Source: JARRKU01 sp963675565 (GTDB taxonomy: Bacteria > Desulfobacterota > Desulfobacteria > Desulfobacterales > Desulfosarcinaceae). From it: a stretch of DNA of 64,000 bases. The notes below the pieces were generated by a model that saw only the letters and a list, made by a program, of their open reading frames with translations, made no database searches and was not told where the DNA came from. Positions 1 to 9,641 of this stretch are shown here, piece by piece; the stretch's first letter is position 1; every line of letters starts with the position of its first letter. The position numbers were made by a program, and so were the translations under genes. Where the stretch lies: assembly GCA_963675565.2 (NCBI GenBank), contig CAXXYD010000004.1, forward strand, positions 1,488,001 to 1,552,000, given 5' to 3'.

Positions 1-1171
1 CGACTGCCGGCTCGCTTTCCCCTTTGAGCAAATGCACGCGGCCTTTAAGGAAATTGGTCTCCACATCCTCAGTGTTGTGTTTTAATATCGCCTGGATATA
101 GGGAACCGCCTGATCGACAGCATGATGGTCCAGGTAGATCTGGGCCAGCAAAAGCTGGGCGGATCGAACCTGACCATCGGGCAAACCACCGGGTGATTCC
201 AAGTAGGTTTGCAGCTGTTCGATGGCCTCTTTGGGGCGGCGGGTTTTCAGATACAGCTGGCTCAACCCGTGTTGCAGGGCAAAGCTGGCCGGTGTCAGCC
301 GGACACCGGCGCTAAGCACAGCTTCGGCTTCATAAACTTTATTACGGCTCAGATAAAACTGTGCCAGGGCAAGGCGGCGGTCCGGAGCTGCACTATTTTC
401 ATCAAGGTAGGCGTCGATCAAGGACTGGGCCTCATCCATCCGGCCTTTGGCCCAGTAAAGGCCTGCCACCGTCAGAGGGTGGTGGATATTTTGGGGGTCC
501 AATTCAATCACCTTGTTAAAGGCACGGACCGCTTCGTCGATCTTGCCTGTCACGGCAAACAGTCTTGCCAGGGCGACATGCAGCATGATCTCTCTGGGGT
601 ATTTGTCGATGCCGGACTCGAGGGCCTTTTCTGCGGCATCACTATCTTTTTGCCGGGCAGCGACATCTGCCAGCAACAGGTAGACCTGGGCTGAATCCTG
701 TCCTCGTGACACCATGTCCCCGAGAATGGTGGCTGCCTGGTCGGTCTGATCGCGGGACATCAAAGCGGTGCATTTAAGCAGCAGAGCGTCGCTGTTCCAG
801 GCATCTCGTTCGAGCACAAAATCCGCGCGGGTCGCCACTTGGTCAAATTGTTTTGCCGCCAGGTTCAGCCTGGCCAGATCGATCTGGGCATCGATCAGCT
901 CGGGGTTCTGCTGCACCGCCTTGTTAAACCATTCATAGGCCCGCTGGGCGTTTTTGTTCTTCAATTCAATTTTGCCGGCAATGTAGCTGGCCTCGGCATT
1001 GTCCGGTTCAAGACTAAGCAATTTCTTGAGCATTTCTGCCGCCTGCTGATTGTCCTCTGCTTCCATATACGCCTTGACTTGCTGCAGCATACGGGTGCTC
1101 TGCTCCTCGGGGCCGTAACATGACACCATCCCAAAGCAAAGGCACAATATCAAGGCGAGCATCTTTTTCAT
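1..1171 (-). CDS. TPR-repeat lipoprotein, PrsT-like (partial, cut by window edge)
   Basis: An open frame begins at ATG 1171 on the minus strand and runs off the window start without a stop, giving about 390 residues. The N-terminus is a short hydrophobic signal ending in MVSC, a plausible lipobox, so the protein is probably a periplasm-facing lipoprotein. The rest is successive 34-residue TPR units (for example AEASYIAGKIELKNKN and FNKVIELDPQN). Long TPR lipoproteins of the PrsT type accompany PEP-CTERM/exosortase systems, and an exosortase gene diverges from this one at 1317, which supports that assignment. Without the C-terminal half it could equally be a general TPR scaffold. Confidence 0.75.
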   Translation of the reverse strand, partial: MKKMLALILCLCFGMVSCYGPEEQSTRMLQQVKAYMEAEDNQQAAEMLKKLLSLEPDNAEASYIAGKIELKNKNAQRAYEWFNKAVQQNPELIDAQIDLARLNLAAKQFDQVATRADFVLERDAWNSDALLLKCTALMSRDQTDQAATILGDMVSRGQDSAQVYLLLADVAARQKDSDAAEKALESGIDKYPREIMLHVALARLFAVTGKIDEAVRAFNKVIELDPQNIHHPLTVAGLYWAKGRMDEAQSLIDAYLDENSAAPDRRLALAQFYLSRNKVYEAEAVLSAGVRLTPASFALQHGLSQLYLKTRRPKEAIEQLQTYLESPGGLPDGQVRSAQLLLAQIYLDHHAVDQAVPYIQAILKHNTEDVETNFLKGRVHLLKGESEPAV

Positions 1172-1316
1172 TACTGTAAAAGCTCCCATATCGCCTCCAA
1201 AATTCACATTAAGGGTGCAGATTCTGCCAACCTGCACACAATTCATTAGCCCGGTTAAAATTCGGTCATGATTTGGTTAGAAATGTGTAAAACCTTCAAT
1301 TGATAGTTGATAGCGC

Positions 1317-2168
1317 GTGGTATTTTCAACAAAGACTGCGGAAGAGACTGTAAACCTTCACCATAAGGAAAATGAAACATTGGACGGCATGCCATTGATT
1401 GCCAGTCATCATAAGCGGTTGACGAGTCAATCTGCATTGAAGCTTATTCTTTATTGCGCATTGCTTTATTCCATTATCAACTGCTTGCCACCACAGGATG
1501 TTAAAGAACCGCTGAATCTGTTCACAGCCGCTATAACCGGAAAAATACTCAATCTGTTTGGGATATTGGCCTCCGTTAATGGCACAGGCATCTCCCATCA
1601 TGATTTCAGTATCAGAATCATTACGGAATGCACACCCGTATATATTACAATTTTATTTACTTCCTTTGTGCTGGCATACGCGTCAACTGCCAAACAATGG
1701 GTTCATGGAATTTTAGCCAACCTGCCGATTCTGTTTGTTATGAACCTACTGAGAATAGTGCTGATGATATTCATTATCGGTCTGCATTCAGCGACAATGT
1801 TTCAGTATGCGCATGTATATATCGGCCAGATCTTTATGGGTTTTCTTGTGATTGTGGCCGCACCGGCCTGGATTCGATCATCGATCGAGGCCAAATCCCG
1901 TGACACGCCCATGATGTTTTTGGCCCGCTTAATAGCGTATTCAGCAATCCCCTTTGCCCTTTGGCTATATTTAGATGAACCATTTGTTTATGCGAATTTT
2001 ATTCTGGCTAAAAAGACTCTTGCAGCATATGGCTACCGTATCAACATACCTGAAAAAAAAGGATTGGTAGAACACATAAGATCAAAACATGGTGAAGCGG
2101 CATTGCTAAGTACTGAGATACAAGATGTGCCCGCCCAGAAGGGATTGACGTATACAGTCTCTCACTGA
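1317..2168 (+). CDS. Exosortase/archaeosortase family protein
   Basis: This is a multipass membrane protein that resembles exosortases, the transpeptidase-like enzymes thought to process PEP-CTERM sorting signals. The catalytic triad is visible in order: Cys in TECTPVYI (about residue 105), Arg in NLLRIVLM (about 143) and His in YAHVYIGQ (about 165), each next to a hydrophobic helix. A soluble tail of about 70 residues follows. The start is uncertain: GTG 1317 has no good ribosome site, and ATG 1389 is an in-frame alternative. The gene is more AT-rich than the TPR gene and TpsA, which may reflect transfer. PEP-CTERM substrates lie at 25.8, 27.4 and 30.6 kb. Confidence 0.85.
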   Translation: MVFSTKTAEETVNLHHKENETLDGMPLIASHHKRLTSQSALKLILYCALLYSIINCLPPQDVKEPLNLFTAAITGKILNLFGILASVNGTGISHHDFSIRIITECTPVYITILFTSFVLAYASTAKQWVHGILANLPILFVMNLLRIVLMIFIIGLHSATMFQYAHVYIGQIFMGFLVIVAAPAWIRSSIEAKSRDTPMMFLARLIAYSAIPFALWLYLDEPFVYANFILAKKTLAAYGYRINIPEKKGLVEHIRSKHGEAALLSTEIQDVPAQKGLTYTVSH

Positions 2169-2171
2169 TTT

Positions 2172-2873
2172 TTAGTGATGATTGGTTTCTTCATCAATCT
2201 TATCCAAATATTCCTGTAACAACTTTTCAACATTCACTCGCTCAAACTGAATTAAAGGCTCCCTGACTAAAACGGAACTTCCGAGTTCTTTTCTTTCAAC
2301 CCGTCCGACCAGTTGGGTGGCGATTTTGGCCAGTTCCAGGTTGTGGGCTTCATACCGTTCGCTTTGCCTGGTTATTTGTTTAAGCTCCGAATTCAGCGAC
2401 TGCAATTCTGCGTTCAGTGAATCCAGCTTTTTTTCACGCTCCGACAAGGAAGCGCTTGTCTGCCTGTGGGCAAGGTTGAGTTTTTTGTGTTCGATCTGCA
2501 ATTCTTTGTAGGAGGTAGTGAGTTGTTCACGCTCACGGCTGCAGAACTTCAGGTCACCTTTGAGCTTATCTGTAATCGCTGATTTTTGGCTAAATTTTTC
2601 AGCGAAAACAGATTCTGCTTTCTCAAGGTCCAATTTCGCTTGACGAAGTTTGCCATTCAAGGCCAAGCTCTCCCGCTGCAACCTGCCAACTTGTGCTTTA
2701 TTTTCTTTATACTTCTGGCTCAGGAGTTTGATTCGGGATTCAGCTCGAACGAGGTCATCGGCTAACCCATCACGAGACACCTTCAGCTCATAGCAAGTAT
2801 AGCCGAGATAGCCGCTAAGGCCAAAACCAATGGCCAGAAACAGAATGACAAATATCTTGATTGACTTTCGCAT
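2172..2873 (-). CDS. Membrane-anchored coiled-coil protein
   Basis: The product has 233 residues. One N-terminal transmembrane or uncleaved signal segment (residues 7-27) is followed by a nearly continuous heptad-rich coiled coil to about residue 185, then a short charged tail. No enzymatic motif is visible. It is the last gene of the minus-strand TonB/TPS cluster, 23 bp after the porin gene, so it is probably co-transcribed. A role as a periplasmic spacer or scaffold is only inference. Its stop lies 3 bp from the stop of the convergent exosortase gene, and the sequence between them can form a 5-bp hairpin. Confidence 0.7.
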   Translation of the reverse strand: MRKSIKIFVILFLAIGFGLSGYLGYTCYELKVSRDGLADDLVRAESRIKLLSQKYKENKAQVGRLQRESLALNGKLRQAKLDLEKAESVFAEKFSQKSAITDKLKGDLKFCSREREQLTTSYKELQIEHKKLNLAHRQTSASLSEREKKLDSLNAELQSLNSELKQITRQSERYEAHNLELAKIATQLVGRVERKELGSSVLVREPLIQFERVNVEKLLQEYLDKIDEETNHH

Positions 2874-2896
2874 ATCTTTAAAACTCTATTAGCACA

Positions 2897-4594
2897 TTAA
2901 AACCGTGCATTAAGATCTACCTGAAACACATCGGTTGCCAGGGGCGGACCTTCAATTTCATTCGATGTCAGCCAGCGAACCTTTAACCACACATTCTTGT
3001 AAAGCCCGTATTCAGCACCAGCAAGCCACCCTCTGGCATTCGTTCCGCCAAGATGGAAATCCGAATCCGTAAATGCATCCAATACTGAATCGGCTTCCAG
3101 GTATTTATAATAGTAAAAGAAGTTCCATTCGCCAAACTGGCCTATGGTTGGATAGCCGACCTTGAAGCCGAACCGGTAGGCCTGGTTGTTTTCCTCAATA
3201 TCCGGATTGCCGGTTCTTTTGGCGACTTCGTCCTTGTCAAACCCAGTATTAATGGCATATGTTCCCTCCAGCATCACGTGAACCGGAAAAAAATAAGTTA
3301 GATCCAGCAATCCGGTAACGTCGATGATATCGAAATCTGAAGCCAAGGCTGTCTTGATATCCGAAAACGGGTCGATATCGAACAGGGTGTTTCCTTTCTG
3401 CTGATACAAAGGTGCCGTAAAATCAGTCAAACCGGTCCGTAGCGGGTCGTTGACCTCACCGACGGTGTTTTCGTACTGATAGTAGGCCAACCCAAGCTTT
3501 GCACGCACACCATACGTTGGTATGGCCTCAAATCCAATCTGGCTGCCGTAGAGCCATTTGTCCTTGCTGGAAAGCTCGACCTCCTGCAAAGGAAAAGCGC
3601 CGGCCGTCAAAAAAAGGTGCCAACCGTTTTCCTGCAATGTGTCGGTTAGGAGATTGACCGCCAGGCCTTCGAAATTGAGATCGTCGTCCCACAACAAGTC
3701 GGATGAAAACCAGGGATTCGGCATGCGACCGCCGGTCACAGTAATTTGCGGAATTCGTTCCCAGATGGGTAATTCCGGTTTGTATTGCCATTGAAGGTAG
3801 TAGCGGTCGAATACGATGGAATCCTTGTTAAAATAATCACCCAGGGTTTCATTTGTCGAAACCGGATTGGTTTGACTCCCCGTTGACAACCGGACCGCTG
3901 CGGTGACCTTGCCAACATTCGCTTCGCGGGGATCAAGTATCGCCGCTTTCAGCCCCAATCGTACCCTTGCCCGATACTGAATCGTGTCTTCCGTGGTATT
4001 CATGAGCTCTGTTGGATCCTCGGGCTTTAATAGATTTCCATTTTCTGAATCAAATAAATCTTCCTGAAAGCGCAAGCGAATATCACCACTGAGCGCAAGT
4101 CGTTTGGCCCAGGACGCCTTTAACATGTCGCCAGCAAGCGGGTCCACGCGCTGTTCTTCCAACTGTTCGATCTCGCGTTCATTGAGCCGAGCCTTGGTCT
4201 GGGCATGCTCAATATCTGCCTGAAGGTTCTTTTTGGTCTGTTTGAGTTCTTCCCGAGTCACCCAATCCTTGACGGGTTGAACTGGTGGTGCCTCGCTTTC
4301 TGCATCTCGATGTTGTTCCAGAACCAGTGCTTCTTCTGCACTGATAATCCCCTTTTGTTTCAGCATGTCAACAAGGGCATCAGATGTGCTCAACCCGGAT
4401 GCCCTTCGTTCTTTTACTTCCTTGATTTCTTCCTTGCTCAGAATTCCTTTGGTGTGCAACAGGTTGATAAGTGCTTCAATTGCAGCGGGATTGTCCCCGA
4501 CCGGCTCTTGGGCGACTGCGGCCGTGGGTGTGTAAGCAATCAAACAAACGGCCAGCACGATGAGTGGTACGATTCGAGTCGAGAATGAATGCAT
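2897..4594 (-). CDS. Outer-membrane beta-barrel (putative porin, Porin_5-like)
   Basis: The product has 565 residues. It starts with a signal peptide ending around AVAQE. Two short helical segments (GILSKEEIKEVKERR and GIISAEEALVLEQ) and a coiled-coil stretch follow (about 100-150). From about residue 165 the protein shows alternating-residue beta strands typical of a barrel (SGDIRLRFQEDLF, YYLQWQYKPELPIW), and it ends in ...VDLNARF with the C-terminal Phe recognised by the Bam machinery. It lies directly downstream of TonB/ExbD, so it may be a partner of that energised system or a structural outer-membrane tether. The substrate is unknown. Confidence 0.8.
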   Translation of the reverse strand: MHSFSTRIVPLIVLAVCLIAYTPTAAVAQEPVGDNPAAIEALINLLHTKGILSKEEIKEVKERRASGLSTSDALVDMLKQKGIISAEEALVLEQHRDAESEAPPVQPVKDWVTREELKQTKKNLQADIEHAQTKARLNEREIEQLEEQRVDPLAGDMLKASWAKRLALSGDIRLRFQEDLFDSENGNLLKPEDPTELMNTTEDTIQYRARVRLGLKAAILDPREANVGKVTAAVRLSTGSQTNPVSTNETLGDYFNKDSIVFDRYYLQWQYKPELPIWERIPQITVTGGRMPNPWFSSDLLWDDDLNFEGLAVNLLTDTLQENGWHLFLTAGAFPLQEVELSSKDKWLYGSQIGFEAIPTYGVRAKLGLAYYQYENTVGEVNDPLRTGLTDFTAPLYQQKGNTLFDIDPFSDIKTALASDFDIIDVTGLLDLTYFFPVHVMLEGTYAINTGFDKDEVAKRTGNPDIEENNQAYRFGFKVGYPTIGQFGEWNFFYYYKYLEADSVLDAFTDSDFHLGGTNARGWLAGAEYGLYKNVWLKVRWLTSNEIEGPPLATDVFQVDLNARF

Positions 4595-4639
4595 CCGTCA
4601 TTTCCTTGTTCAGTGGTCAGTTAAATCGTAATGTTTTTA

Positions 4640-5335
4640 CTATCCTCTGGAAGAAATTTTCAGTTTGATGGACCGGGGCATCCCGTCCGGAGGTCTTTCA
4701 CTGATCCGCACGGCGAGCAACGTCTCTGATAGAGCACGATCCATGATGGCATTGCCCGATAACTGGTCAATTTTAAAATCGACGATATTGCCGCGTGAAT
4801 CCAACACAATTTTGACCATGGCTTTATGATCGCCATTGGGTATGCCGCCGTTTCGGGCCATGTGGTCGTTGATCCGTTTACGAATTTCCTCCTGGATCTT
4901 GCGGGTATACCATGCGTAGCGCTGCATCAACGTGCGGTCCCCGGACCCGGCCAGAAGAGCGCGTCCTCCTTTTTTGCCCCTCAACCCAAATGCATCCGAA
5001 CCAGCAGTTCCCTCGGTATCCAATCCAAGGTCGTCACCTGCCGGGGTATCATCCGGCGGCGCATCGTTTTGCTCCTCAAGGGGGGGTTCTTCCTGTTCCG
5101 GCTCAATGATGTCCTCCTTTTTTTCGATCTCGGGCTCGAGTGGTTTCTCTTCGATCTTGGGGGGCGGGGGCGGCTTGAGCAGTGTAACCATCTGGATTTG
5201 CCGGCGGCGCTTGTTACCGTCATCACTGATCAATGCTTTAACGACTGTATAGCAAACAAGCAAAAAAACCAGCGCGACAACCGATGAAATAATCCAGATG
5301 GCTTTGGACTGTTTTCTTTTTCTTTCTGGCTTCAT
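4640..5335 (-). CDS. TonB-family energy transducer
   Basis: The product has 231 residues with classic TonB layout: a basic cytoplasmic N-terminus, one transmembrane helix (about 13-35), a Pro/Glu/Lys-rich spacer containing a PPPPP run, and a C-terminal TonB_C-like domain (about 135-231; MVKIVLDSRGNIVDF, then a helix and a strand). TonB couples the inner-membrane proton motive force to outer-membrane transporters. It starts 25 bp after exbD and sits in the same operon as the TPS genes, which suggests a dedicated copy. Confidence 0.9.
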   Translation of the reverse strand: MKPERKRKQSKAIWIISSVVALVFLLVCYTVVKALISDDGNKRRRQIQMVTLLKPPPPPKIEEKPLEPEIEKKEDIIEPEQEEPPLEEQNDAPPDDTPAGDDLGLDTEGTAGSDAFGLRGKKGGRALLAGSGDRTLMQRYAWYTRKIQEEIRKRINDHMARNGGIPNGDHKAMVKIVLDSRGNIVDFKIDQLSGNAIMDRALSETLLAVRISERPPDGMPRSIKLKISSRG

Positions 5336-5359
5336 GGATTGTCCTCGCGTTTGGATGAT

Positions 5360-5770
5360 TTATTTCACCAGTTTCTGGGTAACCAGACCCAACTGGGAAA
5401 TCTCCAACTTTTGCAACAAATCAAGAATCTCGACCACGCTCTGATAGTAGACTTTGGCATCGCCTTTAATTACCACTGGCAAATCGGGGTCCACCGCTTT
5501 ATACATGCGCAGTTGGGATTCAAGCTCTGCACTCGTCACCGGATAAGCATCCAGGTAAATCTGCCCATTGGCCATGATCGAGATCGCCTTGGTGCGCGGT
5601 TTAACCAGGCTGGGGGTGTTGCTGGCTTTCGGCAGATTGACTTTTATGCCCTGCACGGCGGCGGTCACAGCGATGATGAAGACCACCAGAAGGGTCCATG
5701 CCAAGTCCAACAAAGGCGTGATGTTAATTTCGTCAAAGCCCTTTTGAGCAAACAGGTCGCGTTGCATCAT
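5360..5770 (-). CDS. exbD: ExbD/TolR-family biopolymer transport protein
   Basis: The product has 136 residues. The N-terminus contains INITPLLDLAWTLLVVFII: one transmembrane helix with the conserved Asp of ExbD/TolR in the membrane entry. A periplasmic domain follows (KVNLPKAS, VVIKGDAKVYYQSVVEILDLL). The first codons ATGATG overlap the stop of the upstream ExbB fusion gene, so translation is probably coupled. It forms the proton-driven motor with the ExbB-like protein upstream and energises the TonB encoded next. Confidence 0.93.
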   Translation of the reverse strand: MMQRDLFAQKGFDEINITPLLDLAWTLLVVFIIAVTAAVQGIKVNLPKASNTPSLVKPRTKAISIMANGQIYLDAYPVTSAELESQLRMYKAVDPDLPVVIKGDAKVYYQSVVEILDLLQKLEISQLGLVTQKLVK

Positions 5771-7566
5771 CTGGAAACACCATAGCGTTCGTCGACGTCG
5801 ACGCTGAACTGATCGACGGTGATCATCATCTCGGCGGTGATCTCCTTGATCTTGCCAGTCAGGTAGTTGTAGGCAAACAATGCCGGAATGGCCACAATCA
5901 GTCCGAGAACCGTGGTCGAAAGCGCCGAGGCCACGCCCGGCGCGATGGCCATGATGTTGGCCTCCCCGGCTTCGGCCATGGCGGCAAAGGTGTTCATGAC
6001 CCCCCACACCGTTCCCAGCAAACCCAGGAAAGGCCCGCCCGTAATGGCCATGGTCAGCACAACCAGCCATGCATTCAATCGCTGGGACTCCTGGATAAAT
6101 TCCTTTTCCAGAGCCGTCTTTATGGCGTTGATGGACCGTGAATCCAACAGGTGACTGTCGGGGGCTTCCGAAGTACTCGTTTGGTCTTTCCGACGGCCGT
6201 TTTTTTCCATACAACGGTTCAGCGCTGCACAGCCCGCGGCAAAGATGCGATGCAATGTGGAATTGTAATATTGATCGATGTCTTGGTCACAGGTTAGAGG
6301 ATCGGGCATCTCTTGGTAAGCCGACTTGAATGCTTTATTCTCTTTTTGAACGACAAACACCAACCCGGTTTTGCTCAAGAAAACGATCCAGCTTGCCACC
6401 GCCATAACAGCCAGGCATCCAATGATGAACCAGCCGTCCAGAGTAATATTCTTCAACACGGTGGCCAGGTAAAAAATTGGAAGCCCGCTGCCGCCACCTG
6501 CCTCCTCGATTCCCACCTGGACCAGGGAACCATCCGGCCCTTGCGATTTGAAGCCCGCCCTGATCCAGTCCGCAGATCGGCTTGTATTGGAAATGCGCAC
6601 CTCGTCCAAGTCCCCTACATAGGCATGGGTACCATCTCCGGATGCGCAGAAGTGAATATTCCCGTCCATTGGGGGAAGCCCTTTCGGCAGGTTCAGGTAA
6701 AACAGCTCCAGACCATCCAAATACATCGCCATGCGGTTGTTGGGCTGGGCAGTGAAGGCGATATGGTGCCAGGATTCAGAGGACAAATCCATACAATCCT
6801 GGGTGCGAAGAATCTCATTATTCGCGGTCGTCATTTGAAAGCACACCTTGGTTCCATTGATTTGAACAAGAACCCCTTGGCCTTCAGGGTTTTGCCGTGA
6901 AAAAAGAGTGGCCGATTGCTGCGGCTGCATGAACCGGATCCATGCTGAAAAAGTAAATCCGTTGTTAAAATCCAGCGCCGGGGTTGCTTCAACGACCATG
7001 CGATCCCCGGCACCACTGAAGGAGATACCGGAGCCGATGACGGCGGGCAACCCCTGGCCGCCTTTGAATTCAAGGACTGTCTGGCCGTAGGCGGTAGCGT
7101 CTTGGGGGGCACCTTCAAGCTCTCCGCAATGAAACACCGCCACCTGGTTGGCATCGAAGGTGCCGGCGCTGTCTTGACCTCCCACCGCCGACTTGTTGCC
7201 GAAATACATCCAGATAAAATCCTGGTCAGTGCCGCCCGAAAGCCTGGGTAGCTTCACCCAGATATAGGCCACTTCGTCGATGGTATCGAATTTTTCGATG
7301 TGATGCTTTAACAACACCTGATCATTAGCGCTAACGAAACGAAGATCCTCACCAGCTTCGCTGCAGTTCACAAAGTTGAAATTGCCGCTATGCAGGCGGA
7401 TCAACACCGGGAAATCCGTCATGTTGGACTGAATGTCCGCACCTGTCGGAGTTGTATCAAAACTAATTTTTTGTCTGTATTGCCATTGTTCATTCCACCA
7501 GGCAGCGGCATTACCGCTGCATACCGCAATAAATAGAATTGGAATCCAGATATACCGAATTAACAT
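5767..7566 (-). CDS. DUF2341 / LamG-like lectin domain fused to ExbB (MotA/TolQ/ExbB) proton channel
   Basis: The product has 599 residues from ATG 7566, which is preceded by GAGGGT; an in-frame TTG at 7590 is less likely. The order is: signal peptide (to about 28); a DUF2341 region opening with WWNEQWQYRQKISFD; a concanavalin/LamG-like domain (about 150-345; FTFSAWIRFMQPQ, WHHIAFTAQPNNRMAMYLDG, VGDLDEVRISNTSRS); a transmembrane helix near 380; a cytoplasmic stretch; and the ExbB core with two helices (GPFLGLLGTVWGVMNTF and the following SALSTTVLGLIVAIP). The ExbB part is about the usual family length and the periplasmic half is an addition. A sugar- or protein-binding ectodomain on a proton channel is unusual and may sense the secreted partner or the cell wall. 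Confidence 0.88.
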   Translation of the reverse strand: MLIRYIWIPILFIAVCSGNAAAWWNEQWQYRQKISFDTTPTGADIQSNMTDFPVLIRLHSGNFNFVNCSEAGEDLRFVSANDQVLLKHHIEKFDTIDEVAYIWVKLPRLSGGTDQDFIWMYFGNKSAVGGQDSAGTFDANQVAVFHCGELEGAPQDATAYGQTVLEFKGGQGLPAVIGSGISFSGAGDRMVVEATPALDFNNGFTFSAWIRFMQPQQSATLFSRQNPEGQGVLVQINGTKVCFQMTTANNEILRTQDCMDLSSESWHHIAFTAQPNNRMAMYLDGLELFYLNLPKGLPPMDGNIHFCASGDGTHAYVGDLDEVRISNTSRSADWIRAGFKSQGPDGSLVQVGIEEAGGGSGLPIFYLATVLKNITLDGWFIIGCLAVMAVASWIVFLSKTGLVFVVQKENKAFKSAYQEMPDPLTCDQDIDQYYNSTLHRIFAAGCAALNRCMEKNGRRKDQTSTSEAPDSHLLDSRSINAIKTALEKEFIQESQRLNAWLVVLTMAITGGPFLGLLGTVWGVMNTFAAMAEAGEANIMAIAPGVASALSTTVLGLIVAIPALFAYNYLTGKIKEITAEMMITVDQFSVDVDERYGVSR

Positions 7567-7733
7567 GCTTACCCTCAAGGAACCCTCCAATTTATCCGAT
7601 CAAATCATGTCGGTTCGTTCAGCAAATGCCGTCATGGTCAAGCCCAGCGATGTTGCCAGATGAAATACGGTACAATAACGCCAAAATATTAATGAATGAT
7701 TAGGAAAGATAAATTATATCCTTTAAATGATTA

Positions 7734-9320
7734 TTAAAATTTACCTTTGAGTATAAAGTAAAATTGATGATCGCCGCTTTTCGTCCGACTCGTATCATCC
7801 AAGGCGATTCCCCAAGATAACTCGTACTCGAAATACTTGCTGACCTGACCCCTGAGTCCAACGCCATAGCCATCCATGTTGTCGGGTTGTTTTTGGCCAG
7901 GTAGGGGGTCTTCAAGATTTAAAACGGCAATATCGTAAAACACATTTGGTGAAATGGTCGCCCAATCCGGTAATCCAAAGTGGGGAGACAAATTTTTATA
8001 GGATAATTCCACCGTACCGTGTAGTGCATTATCTCCAGCCTCCTCCGCTTCCTTATAGCCGCGAACACTTTTAAGGCCACCTGCAAAGTATTGTTCATTG
8101 GAAGGTAATGGTTGGTCACTGACCTGGCCTTCAGCTTTTGCAAACAACTGGAACCCACGGGGCAGGTTCTGATAGCGTTCTATACCCAATGATGCAAAGA
8201 TATAATTACCTCTGGATTTATAGCGCTTATCTTCAAATTCACGTTGTTCGCTGACGAGTCCTCTGAAAACGGAATTAACTCCAAAACTGAAACGGGTGGA
8301 CCCAGCATGATGGTTTAGGGACGAATTGTAATAAACAGATAATGGCAGGTAGGTAATTCGCGTTTCTAAATCATCTTCGTCATCCTGGAATGACAATGTA
8401 TCCTCATAATCTTTGTAGTCAATGCCCAAACTCAAGCTATGGTTGTAGTTTTCGCTGGAGGGAAACGGAATCACATTGCGGGCCCCGACAATATAACCGG
8501 TTCCCACTGTTTCGAACCCCTCACCGAAGGCCACATTGCTGTCCGACCACACACTGTAGATTGCCAGAATGTGGTTGCTGTTCCAAGGGGCTGACAATAC
8601 GTACGATGCCGCGAGTGCGGTTACCTCGGACGTATCTTCGGGCGATGTCTGATACTGCAATGATATGGAATGCTCTTTCTGCCACAAGTTGTCGTAGCGA
8701 AGCACACCATTGAGTCTCAAATCGGTGGTACCATAAGCCGAACGATTGTTCAGCTCTAAGCTGCCGTGCAATGGAAGTTTATCTTTGACCTTGAGATCAA
8801 CGTCAATGGTACCGAGTTCTTTTCCCGGCTTCAGAATCGGTGCAACCTTTAAATCAGGGTTACTGTTAATACGAGATAATTCCTCTTGAATTCTAGGCAA
8901 ATAAAGAATCTCCCCCGCCTGAAAACTCGGCAATTTCTTTCGAATTGATTCCATGGTAAAGTAGCGATTCCCGGTTATACGCACCCGCCGGATCGTACTT
9001 TCTATGACTTGCAGTTGTACAGAACCACCCTCAACAACCTGCTCTGGAATATTGACCAGTGCTGTTGGGTAACCTGCTTTGTGGTAATAGCGCTCCAAAT
9101 CGGCACGGGCTTTTTCCACATCCTGAGCCGTTTTGTTGTCCCCGATGTATGATTTAAGAACATTCTCGATCTTCGAAGGCTCTAGTAGAGTATTGCCGAT
9201 GATGTCGAATCGTTCAATCGTAAACCCAACTGAATCCGTTGCCTGGTCTTCCCCATGGGCGACAACTGCAGTTGATTGTAGTAGAAGCAAAATGATGAAT
9301 ATCAGGGTATGAATACGCAC
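7734..9320 (-). CDS. TpsB: ShlB/FhaC/HecB-family two-partner secretion transporter
   Basis: The outer-membrane transporter of a two-partner secretion system. GTG 9320 was chosen because AGGAG lies 10 bases upstream and the product then begins directly with a clean signal peptide (VRIHTLIFIILLLLQ); a longer TTG start at 9383 gives an implausible N-terminus. Two POTRA domains are recognisable (FTIERFDIIGNTLLEPSKI and IRRVRITGNRYFTMESIRKKL). A 16-strand-type barrel follows with the L6 loop signature VRGY (LKSVRGYKEAEE), ending in ...FYFILKGKF with terminal Phe. Its partner is the giant exoprotein encoded upstream in the same direction at 11.3-21.7 kb. Confidence 0.95.
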   Translation of the reverse strand: MRIHTLIFIILLLLQSTAVVAHGEDQATDSVGFTIERFDIIGNTLLEPSKIENVLKSYIGDNKTAQDVEKARADLERYYHKAGYPTALVNIPEQVVEGGSVQLQVIESTIRRVRITGNRYFTMESIRKKLPSFQAGEILYLPRIQEELSRINSNPDLKVAPILKPGKELGTIDVDLKVKDKLPLHGSLELNNRSAYGTTDLRLNGVLRYDNLWQKEHSISLQYQTSPEDTSEVTALAASYVLSAPWNSNHILAIYSVWSDSNVAFGEGFETVGTGYIVGARNVIPFPSSENYNHSLSLGIDYKDYEDTLSFQDDEDDLETRITYLPLSVYYNSSLNHHAGSTRFSFGVNSVFRGLVSEQREFEDKRYKSRGNYIFASLGIERYQNLPRGFQLFAKAEGQVSDQPLPSNEQYFAGGLKSVRGYKEAEEAGDNALHGTVELSYKNLSPHFGLPDWATISPNVFYDIAVLNLEDPLPGQKQPDNMDGYGVGLRGQVSKYFEYELSWGIALDDTSRTKSGDHQFYFILKGKF

Positions 9321-9641
9321 AATAACTTTTCTCCTGGTCGGGGTGCAAACAGCAGTTAAGCCTGCATACCAAAAATGATTCAATTCAAGGTTTTATGCCC
9401 GAGAAGGCATAATTTCAGCCGTGGTGGAATAATTCGGATATCGTTATGCTAAAATTGTTAGAAAATGATTAACTGTCGGCGGGTATCCAACAAAAACGAA
9501 ACGCGTCACTCTGGAAAACCAATTTCCCAACGGATTTTTTGTCCATGCAAAGCATATAAAAACGGGCCTCAATTGAATCGCCGTGCATTATTGGGGGGGG
9601 CAATCAGCAGGGACTCCTGCGGCTGTTGTTGCATGGACATA
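9321..9641. other. Intergenic region between WG-repeat gene and tpsB
   Basis: There is no convincing gene here. On the minus strand it contains a short hairpin (ATGCC/GGCAT arms, about 9396-9412) and an 8-base homopolymer (G on plus, 9593-9600) just after the stop of the WG-repeat gene. No recognisable promoter was identified, so the operon may read through. Confidence 0.5.

Noticed and set aside
5771..6214. An apparent long N-terminal extension of ExbD in the same frame
   Set aside because: It is the wrong frame of the ExbB coding region. The ExbD family start is MMQRDLF at 5770, overlapping the ExbB stop.
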